From CAWCJL01 sp963795775 (GTDB lineage Bacteria > Acidobacteriota > Terriglobia > Terriglobales > Acidobacteriaceae): 64,000 bases of DNA. Position 1 is the first letter of the stretch. Each line of letters starts with the position of its first letter. The notes beneath the pieces were generated by a model. That model did no database searches, was not told the DNA's origin, and saw only the letters and a program-made list of their open reading frames with translations. Both the position numbers and the translations under genes were made by a program. The stretch covers positions 496,001-560,000 of the forward strand of contig CAWCJL010000005.1 of the NCBI GenBank assembly GCA_963795775.1, written 5' to 3'. Positions 57,265-64,000 of the stretch are shown one piece after another.

Positions 57265-57397
57265 GCGGGGGACGGCTCAGACGCGCCGGTCGGTAGCGCA
57301 TTCCTGCCGTTCTGTCCCGATTCGGCCCGTATAGCCGGAGAGAATCGGTCCGGGTGGCGCGCTTTTAATCGTCTATTCAACGATTCCAAGTAGGCTG

Positions 57398-58445
57398 ATG
57401 TCGGTGATGCCTAAGATCCAGGAAACGAGATTGGTTGCTCCCGTCCCAGCTTCCGTGGGGGAGCGGTCCAGCGTGCAGGCCTCCCCGGGCACTGTCCGCA
57501 GCTTTCTGCAGACCCGGGGAAGTTCGGCGGCTGCCGATGGCGTCTTCCGCGGGCTGATGCTGCTGTGCGCATTGAGCATCTTCGGCATCGTGGCGCTTAT
57601 CGCCTTTGAACTGGTGACGCGCTCCCAGCTTTCCATCTCGAAGTTCGGCCTGGGATTCTTCTTCCACTCCGCCTGGGACCCGGTGAAGGGGAACTTCGGC
57701 GCGCTGCCCTTCATCTACGGCACGCTGGTCTCTTCGCTGCTGGCGCTGCTCATTTCGGTGCCGTTTGCTATCGGCGTCGCGGTTTTTCTGACCGAGATGT
57801 GCCCTCGCATGCTGCGCGCCCCGCTGGCGTTTCTGACTGAGCTGCTGGCCGCCATCCCCAGCGTGGTGTATGGGCTCTGGGCCATTTTCATCCTGATTCC
57901 CATCCTGCGGGAGTATGTGAATCCCCGGCTCATAGGCGGCCTGGGCTGGACGGGCTTCTTCTCCCGACCCAATGCCGGGTACAGCATGCTCTCAGCCGGT
58001 GTCATTCTCGCCATCATGATCCTGCCGATCATCTCCTCGCTCACCCGCGAAGTGATGCTTGGCCGTGCCTAACGTGCAGCGGGAAGCGGTGCTGGCGCTG
58101 GGGGCCACGCGGTGGGAGATGATCCGCATTGGCGTGCTGCGCAACGCGCGCATCGGCATCGTGGGCGCGGTCATTCTCGGCCTGGGGCGCGCGCTGGGGG
58201 AGACCATGGCCGTCACCATGGTGATCGGCAACCGGCCGGAGATCGCGAAGTCCCTGCTGGCGCCCGGCTACAGCATGGCCAGCGTGATCGCCAATGAGTT
58301 CAGCGAGGCGTCGGACGACATGTACCTGAGTGCGCTGATCGAGATCGGCCTGGCGCTGTTCCTGGTCACCATTCTGGTGAATGCGCTGGCGCGCCTGCTG
58401 GTATGGGGAGTCACGCGCGGTTCCGCGGCGACGAGGGCAGCCTGA
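57398..58445 (+). CDS. pstC: Phosphate ABC transporter permease PstC (one frameshift)
   Basis: The first frame (from ATG 57398) runs through TM helices and FLTEMCPRMLRAPLAFLTELLAAIPSVVYGLWAIF to SSLTREVM; the second resumes at AVPNVQREAVLALGATRWEM and ends at 58445. An extra T in ATGCTTGGCC near 58059-58060 explains the shift. Repaired, it is about 349 aa with six TM helices and the EAA loop EALGATRWEMIRIGVLRNA-type. Imports phosphate with PstA and PstB. The N-terminal 40 residues are a hydrophilic extension. Confidence 0.93.
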
Positions 58446-58446
58446 G

Positions 58447-59337
58447 ATGGCGACCACCGCGCTTCGTCCTCCTCTTCGCGCCAGCCGGCAAAATAAGATC
58501 CGGCGCAAGGCCACCAACGCAGTTGTTGTCCTGCTAGCGATTCTGGCGACTGCCCTGGTGATCACGCCGCTGGTGGCGATCCTGTTCTACCTGCTAAAGC
58601 AGGGCGTGAGTTCGCTCAACCTGGCCTTCTTTACGGAGATACCCAGGCCGGTGGGCGAAGCCGGCGGTGGTATGGAGAATGCCATCGTGGGCTCCGGCAT
58701 TGTGCTTCTGCTGGCCAGCCTGATCGGCATCCCGCTGGGCGTGGGCGCGGGCATTTACCTGGCGGAGTTCGGCAGCGGCCGGCGGCTGGGGCACGTGGTC
58801 CGCTTTACCGCGGACGTACTCAACGGCGTGCCCTCCATCGTGATGGGCATCGCTGTCTACTCGCTCATTGTGCTGCCGCAGAAGCACTTTTCGGCGCTGG
58901 CCGGCGGTGTGGTGCTGGGCATCATGATGATTCCCACGGTGACGCGCACCACCGAAGAGATGCTGCGCATGGTACCGCATTCCATCCGCGAAGCAGCGCT
59001 CGGTCTGGGCGTTCCAAACTGGCGTTCGGTGCTGTTCATCACGCTGCGCACGGCGTCGCCCGGCGTGGTTACCGGCTGCATGCTGGCCTTTGCCCGCGTG
59101 GCGGGGGAGACGGCGCCCCTGCTGTTTACCGCCTTCGGCAACTCGTTTAAGAGCTACAGCCTCAACGAGCCCATTGCCGCGCTGCCCTTGCAGATCTTCG
59201 TGTACGCGATTTCCCCCTATGAGGAATGGCACCGCCTGGCCTGGGCCGGCGCGCTGGTCCTGATCGTGCTGATCATCGTTTCCGTCGCCCTGGTGCGGTA
59301 CGTGGTGGGGCGCGGCGTGTTGCGGGCCGCCGGCTAG
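58447..59337 (+). CDS. pstA: Phosphate ABC transporter permease PstA
   Basis: 296 aa from the ATG at 58447, one base after the pstC stop; the upstream frame overlaps pstC. Six TM helices, AIVGSGIVLLLASLIGIPLG, VLNGVPSIVMGIAVY, the EAA loop REAALGLGVPNWRSVLFITL and FARVAGETAPLLFTA are PstA hallmarks. Pairs with PstC. Confidence 0.96.
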   Translation: MATTALRPPLRASRQNKIRRKATNAVVVLLAILATALVITPLVAILFYLLKQGVSSLNLAFFTEIPRPVGEAGGGMENAIVGSGIVLLLASLIGIPLGVGAGIYLAEFGSGRRLGHVVRFTADVLNGVPSIVMGIAVYSLIVLPQKHFSALAGGVVLGIMMIPTVTRTTEEMLRMVPHSIREAALGLGVPNWRSVLFITLRTASPGVVTGCMLAFARVAGETAPLLFTAFGNSFKSYSLNEPIAALPLQIFVYAISPYEEWHRLAWAGALVLIVLIIVSVALVRYVVGRGVLRAAG

Positions 59338-59434
59338 AGTAGTCGCTTGCTGCTCAGTTGCAGATTAACGGGCTAGAAAAGAAACTGCACAGCGGTGCGG
59401 TGTGCGCAAATCGCACAAGAGGAGATCGAGAGAC

Positions 59435-60193
59435 GTGGGAGTCGGTATCGAGGTCAAGGACCTGAATGCGTGGTATGGATCGAACCACACCCTTCAGGAC
59501 ATCCATCTGAATATTCCGGCGAACCATGCCACCGCGCTGATCGGGCCCTCCGGCTGCGGCAAGTCCACCTTTGTGCGCTGCCTGAACCGCATGCATGAAA
59601 CCAACCCGGCCGCGAAGGTCACCGGGAGCGTGCAGATCGGTGGCGTCGATATCTACGCCGACGCCTCACCGGTCGAGATCCGGCGTCGCGTGGGCATGGT
59701 CTTTCAGCGTCCCAATCCCTTTCCCACCATGTCTATCTATGACAATGTCGCCTCGGGGCTCAAGCTGAACGGCTTCCGCAGCCGCCGCGTGCTGGACGAA
59801 GTGGTGGAGCGCTCGCTGCAGCACGCCGCGTTGTGGGATGAGGTGAAGGACGATCTGCGCAAGAAGTCCGGAGCCAGTCTTTCCGGCGGACAGCAGCAGC
59901 GGCTGTGCATCGCGCGCGCGCTGGCGGTCGATCCGGAGGTGCTGCTTATGGATGAGCCGGCCTCTGCACTGGACCCGGTATCGACATCCAAGATTGAGGA
60001 CCTCATCTTCGAGCTGAAGCGGCAGTACACGATCGTGATTGTGACGCACAACATGCAACAGGCAGCGCGCGTAGCGGAGAATACGGGGTTCTTTCTGACC
60101 GGCAAACTGGTCGAGTTCGATTCGACCCACAAGATCTTTACCAATCCTCGGGACAAGCGCACCGAGGACTACATCACAGGGAGGTTCGGATGA
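59435..60193 (+). CDS. pstB: Phosphate ABC transporter ATP-binding protein PstB
   Basis: 252 aa from a GTG at 59435, the family start (MGVGIEVKDLNAWYGSNHT); an in-frame GTG at 59402 would add 11 residues. Walker A GPSGCGKST, FQRPNPFPTMSIYDNV, signature LSGGQQQR, Walker B VLLMDEPASALDP and THNMQQAARV. The stop overlaps the phoU start (ATGA). Confidence 0.97.
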   Translation: MGVGIEVKDLNAWYGSNHTLQDIHLNIPANHATALIGPSGCGKSTFVRCLNRMHETNPAAKVTGSVQIGGVDIYADASPVEIRRRVGMVFQRPNPFPTMSIYDNVASGLKLNGFRSRRVLDEVVERSLQHAALWDEVKDDLRKKSGASLSGGQQQRLCIARALAVDPEVLLMDEPASALDPVSTSKIEDLIFELKRQYTIVIVTHNMQQAARVAENTGFFLTGKLVEFDSTHKIFTNPRDKRTEDYITGRFG

Positions 60194-60852
60194 CGCGCAT
60201 TCGCTTCCATCAAAGCCTCGACGATCTCAAGGAAAAGCTGCTGGTCATGGCCGGTATGGCCGAACAGGCGATCCAGCGCGCCATCGAGGCTTATCGCACG
60301 CGCGATCTTTCGGTCTGCGACCTCGTGCTGCGCGGCGAGGTCGCGATCAACCGGCTTGAGCGCGAGATCGATCAGATGGCCCTGGACCTCCTCGCCATGG
60401 AGCAGCCGATGGCGATCGACCTCCGTTTTATTCTCGCCGTCATCAAGATCAATGCCGACCTGGAGCGCGTGGGCGACCAGGCGGTCAACATCACGGAGCG
60501 CGTGCGCGACCTGCAGGCCTTCCCGACGAATGACCTGCCGGTCGATATTCCGCGCATGGCATCGATCGCCTCCGGCATGGTGCGCAAGGCGCTGCAGGCG
60601 TTTATCGAAGGCGATGCCGAGATGGCGCAGACCGTGCTCACCATGGACGACAGCGTGGACAAGATGAACGAGGCGGCCTACTTCTCACTTTCCAACATGA
60701 TGAAGGAGCAGCCGCACATGTCTGCCCAGGCGCTGAACGCGCTCGTGATCGCACGCAACCTGGAGCGGGTGGGCGACCACGCCACCAACATCGCAGAGGA
60801 CGTCATCTTCTGGGTGCGCGGCGCGGACGTGCGGCATCACCTGAGCGCCTGA
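60190..60852 (+). CDS. phoU: Phosphate signalling protein PhoU
   Basis: 220 aa. Two PhoU repeats, each with a metal-binding E/D-rich helix: NRLEREIDQMALDLLAMEQP and RVGDQAVNITERV, then DKMNEAAYFSLSNMM and RVGDHATNIAEDV. It represses PhoR signalling when phosphate is plentiful through contact with PstSCAB and PhoR. It ends the operon; phoB is not present. Confidence 0.97.
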   Translation: MTRIRFHQSLDDLKEKLLVMAGMAEQAIQRAIEAYRTRDLSVCDLVLRGEVAINRLEREIDQMALDLLAMEQPMAIDLRFILAVIKINADLERVGDQAVNITERVRDLQAFPTNDLPVDIPRMASIASGMVRKALQAFIEGDAEMAQTVLTMDDSVDKMNEAAYFSLSNMMKEQPHMSAQALNALVIARNLERVGDHATNIAEDVIFWVRGADVRHHLSA

Positions 60853-60917
60853 GCATCGCTGCAAACAGGAACGGCGCAGATGATTGCCCGGCTTGCCGCT
60901 GCGCTTTTCCGGGACCT

Positions 60918-63900
60918 CTACCAGAGCACAAACTGTGCGGGCTGCTCGCGCTTTTCCGGCTTTTCGTCCTGCGCGGGGCGCCAGTCCAGCTTGCCGAGGA
61001 AAGGGTAGTAGAGGCCCAGCCGTTGCGGACGGTTGCCATATACCTGGCGCAGGGTGCGGCTGTATTCCGTGAGCTGCGCTTGATGTTGTTCCCACGCCCA
61101 CTGCAGGAAGACGCCCACGTTCTGATGGGCCCTCGGCATCGCTGTCTTGTAATCCACGATCCAGAGATGGCTTTCGCCGGCGCTGCCCGGTTTGGGTCCG
61201 GCCAGGAAAACGCGGTCGGCACGCACGGTCTGCGCTGCGTGCACGCTGCCGTCCCCGGCTGGTGATAGCGTTGCACCCGGGCTGCTCCACGCCGATTCGC
61301 TGCGCGCGCCCTTGTGGCTGGCCAGCAACCAGCGTCCGATCGGGTCCCGCAGCGTGCTGCTCACCGCTTGTTCTATCTCGCGCAGCAGCGCTGCCTCGGT
61401 GCTTCGGTTCATCCCGTACTGGCGCAGCAGTGCTGCTCCCGCTCCGCGCCAGCGCTGGTCCAGAAGCGGATCGTTCTGGTGGGCGCCGTCCACTGCTGAT
61501 TTGCCCATCTGGCGAGAAAGCTGCTCCAGCAACAGGTGCACGACCACGCCGCGGACGCGCGTTCCCTGCGATCCTGGGGCGCGTGGAAACGAGGCGCGGT
61601 CTTCACTCGCCCTCTCCTGCGGAGCAGGCTCGGCGGCGCCTGCCCTGGCTCGGCGTTCCGCGCTCACATCGGTGCCCGCCGCGGTCCATTGCCAGCCTGC
61701 AGGCAAGCGACGCAGGCGCGGGAAGGGACGCTCGTCTCGTGGGCTTTCTGCCTCCGCAGCCACACGTTCGAGCCGGCCCGCAGCGGGGGACTCTTCAAGT
61801 GGCCGCGCCGGAAAGGGCACCATATTTCCCGACCCACGCCCGTTTGCCGCGTCGATGGTGCTAGTCTGCAGCTCCTGCCAGCGCTGCACGAAATGGCTTT
61901 CGGCGTAGGGCCACAGTGTTCCTAGAAGGCTCGCTGCTGGCGGGTTCTGCAGCGGCGATGCATCGGTCGCCGGCGACTGCTTCGTCTTGGCGGTCCCGAG
62001 CAGATGCAGTTCACTCTTGGCGCGGGAACAGGCCACGTAGAGCAGCCGCTGCTGCTCCTCCCGCGCCTGCCGCTCCTTTTGGCGGCGCACCCACTTGTAG
62101 AGGCTCCCGTTTTCGGCAGACGCGGCCTTCCTGCCGATGGGCGCCAGCAGGACTTCACGGCCGGACTCGCCGGGTGTTTTGCGCGTCATCCAGCAGAGCA
62201 GGGAAGGCCGGTCGGCTTGCGCCGGCCGTTCGAGACCGGGAACAATCACTGTGTCGAATTCCAGTCCCTTGGCCTTGTGGATCGTCATGAGTTGAATGCC
62301 GCTGTTTTCATCCGTCTCCGGATCGGGCTGGGCAAACAACCGGTCCAGCCGTTGCTCCAGCGTGCCGTCCACCGCGGCCAGTCCGTCCGGCGCAAGCTCC
62401 GCGAGCATGCGGAAGAAGACTTCCACGTTGACCAGCGCTTCCGTATCCAGGCAGGCGCGTCCGCCCAGTGCTTCCCACGTTTGCTCAATCCACAGAGAGA
62501 ATCCGGTGGGCGAAGCGCCCAGTGCGCCACGCCCGCGCTTCCGGGCCGCTGCCGTCATGACGGTGAGCACGCGTTCTGCGCGAACCCGGCTTGCATCCGG
62601 CAGCAACTCCAGGCGTTCCCGCAGCAGTTGCAAGATGGGCCGCCCGGCGACGGGCTTCTCCTCGTCACCGCACAATGTGTGGAGGTCTGCGAGTCCCAGC
62701 CCGCACCAGGGCGCGCGCAGGACCGAAAGCCATGCGATGCGATCCATGGGGTGCATGAGCGCACGCATGAGCGACAGGAGATCGAGCACTTCCTGCCGTT
62801 CTGCGAGGGTTTCGATTTCGACCGAGCGATACGGGATTTGCGCCTGCCGCAACAGGTCTGCTACGTGGGCCAAGTGGCGGCGGGCGCGCACCAGCACGGC
62901 AACGGTATATTTGCGCCGCTCGCGCCGCGCCTGCTCCATCCTGTCGAAGTGCGCGCGCAGGATGGCCAATGCGGTGTGCGCCTCCCGTTGGCGCGCGGTC
63001 AGCGTAGACTCGCCGGCAGTCTGTCCATCGGTCGCAGCTACGTAGTCGGGACGGACGTGTACTGCGTCACCGTCCGTCGCCGGCGCGCCTGCATGGTCCG
63101 GCGATGGGGTAGAGGGAGCGAACTGAATCGCATCCGGATCAGCCGAGCGATCGTCCGGCGGCAAAGACATCGGGTCGAAGATGTCGGTTGAGCGCATGGA
63201 CGACTGCGGCGGTGGAGCGGAAGTTGGTTTGCAGCGTGAGTGGCGTAAGCGGGAACGCGGTGCCGTCCTCGCGCGCGAGGCCGTGTGCGCGGGCTTCGCC
63301 GAAGAGTTCCACTTCCGCCTGCCGGAACAGGTAAATGGACTGCATCGGGTCGCCGACCACGAAGCAGGTCCGCGCCGGATCGCCTGCCTGCCACTCGCTC
63401 ATCAGCCGTGTGAGCAGCTCGTGCTGGGGGCGCGAAGTGTCCTGAAACTCATCGACCAGGATGTGCCGTACGGCCTCACTCCAGCGGCCGGCGACTTCGC
63501 GCTCGGTCAACGCCTTGCGCGCGGCCATCCCGATCTCGGCAAAGTCCACCTCGCCGCGTTCCGCGAAGATGACGCGCAATTCCGCCACGGCGTGTAGCAG
63601 CATGGTGAGGATATGGCGCACCAGGGTCCACTCCGCATCGTCATACCGCGCGGGCGGCAGAGAACGGACGGCACACAGGGCCTCCGCCAAGCCGCGGATG
63701 TCCCGCAGCCTTTCGAGCAGGTCGTGAGCGCGCTCTTTCTCGGGATTCGACCTGCCGTTCCTTGTAGCGGGAAATCCCTCGCGTTTGCTGACTTGTTTTC
63801 TCAGGGTGTTTTTAGCAGTCAGCAACAGGTCGCACACGCAGTGCCAGTGCAGCAGGGAATCGAGCTGCTCGAGCGTAGTGAGCCCTCCGAGGGGCGTGTA

Positions 63901-64000
63901 GTTGAGCTTCCCGTTGCCGCAGGCATGCTGCGCCATGGCGAAAAGATCGCGTGCGATCTCCGGATTACTCGCAAGGAGCCGCCGCGCATGCCCCAGCACG
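60918..64000 (-). CDS. AddA/RecB-type UvrD-family helicase-nuclease (partial, one frameshift)
   Basis: The 5' end lies beyond the window. Helicase motifs: II VDEFQDTSRPQ, III GDPMQSIYLFRQAE, IV TNFRS, V MTIHKAKGLEFDTVIVPG, VI EQQRLLYVACSRAK. A C-terminal nuclease site DYK is in LWIVDYKTAMP. The frame breaks at about 63175-63195 (LNRHL in one frame, IFDPMSLPPDD in the other). Corrected, it is one AddA-like chain that resects double-strand breaks with an AddB partner. Its C-terminus converges on phoU. Long Ala/Pro-rich inserts are present. Confidence 0.88.

Noticed and set aside
57265..57397. Pho box upstream of pstC
   Set aside because: No convincing pair of 7-bp direct repeats with 4-bp spacing was visible in the gap.

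Overview
The window is a GC-rich bacterial chromosome segment. It most resembles Acidobacteriota (Terriglobia/Acidobacteriaceae type). This is inferred from gene content: a large sedolisin-fold (S53) secreted protein with Ig-like repeats, two DUF4019 secreted proteins, secreted glycoside hydrolases with HYDIN/Ig-like modules, a bacillithiol synthase (BshA), NitT/TauT-type ABC genes with a fused tandem permease, and a GC-rich intergenic repeat cluster. It is chromosomal housekeeping sequence with accessory genes mixed in. No prophage, transposase, CRISPR array or rRNA was seen.

Layout. 1-4.3 kb: the C-terminal part of DsbD, then two DUF4019 proteins flanking a phage-tail-collagen protein and a secreted collagen-like protein with 62 uninterrupted Gly-X-Y triplets. 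4.4-8.2 kb: an orphan receiver, a sugar-porter MFS and a Tat-exported putative glycosidase. 8.4-12.4 kb: an excisionase-type HTH protein, a membrane protein, an M24 peptidase whose frame runs into accB, then accC. 12.5-19.2 kb: a secreted GH39-like protein, thiE and two APC-type amino acid permeases. 19.8-23.7 kb: the S53-family protein, whose catalytic residues appear to be substituted. 24-28.4 kb: sugar metabolism (a TIM-barrel isomerase-like protein, a Gfo/Idh/MocA oxidoreductase, GlgX). 28.4-34.3 kb: a receiver-PAS histidine kinase with a partner receiver, an ABC transporter without a binding protein, and another orphan receiver. 34.4-37.5 kb: the dnaX-ybaB-recR set. 37.6-40 kb: small redox, membrane and hydrolase genes. 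40-44.1 kb: gapA, a Rid-family gene, pgk and tpiA. 44.3-52.3 kb: a P-loop kinase-like protein, an OpuC-type osmoprotectant ABC operon, DinB, RibA, DUF1697, a LytS-type kinase and BshA. 52.7-55.4 kb: a YdjC/HpnK deacetylase, an AT-richer C92-type protein, tRNA-Val(UAC) and a degenerate brnT/brnA pair. 55.5-60.9 kb: phoR-pstC-pstA-pstB-phoU. The window ends inside an AddA/RecB-type helicase-nuclease.

Six otherwise well-conserved genes (accB, the S53 gene, the Gfo/Idh gene, the ABC permease, pstC, addA) each carry one apparent single-base frameshift. That density in core genes points to uncorrected sequencing indels rather than real gene decay. The brnT nonsense codon is a substitution and is a better candidate for a real lesion.

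I found no clear new multi-gene system. The best leads are the catalytically degenerate sedolisin, the peptidase-BCCP reading-frame junction, the collagen/tail-collagen/DUF4019 cassette, the broken toxin beside an intact antitoxin, and two structured or repetitive intergenic elements (42989-43059 and 52399-52550).
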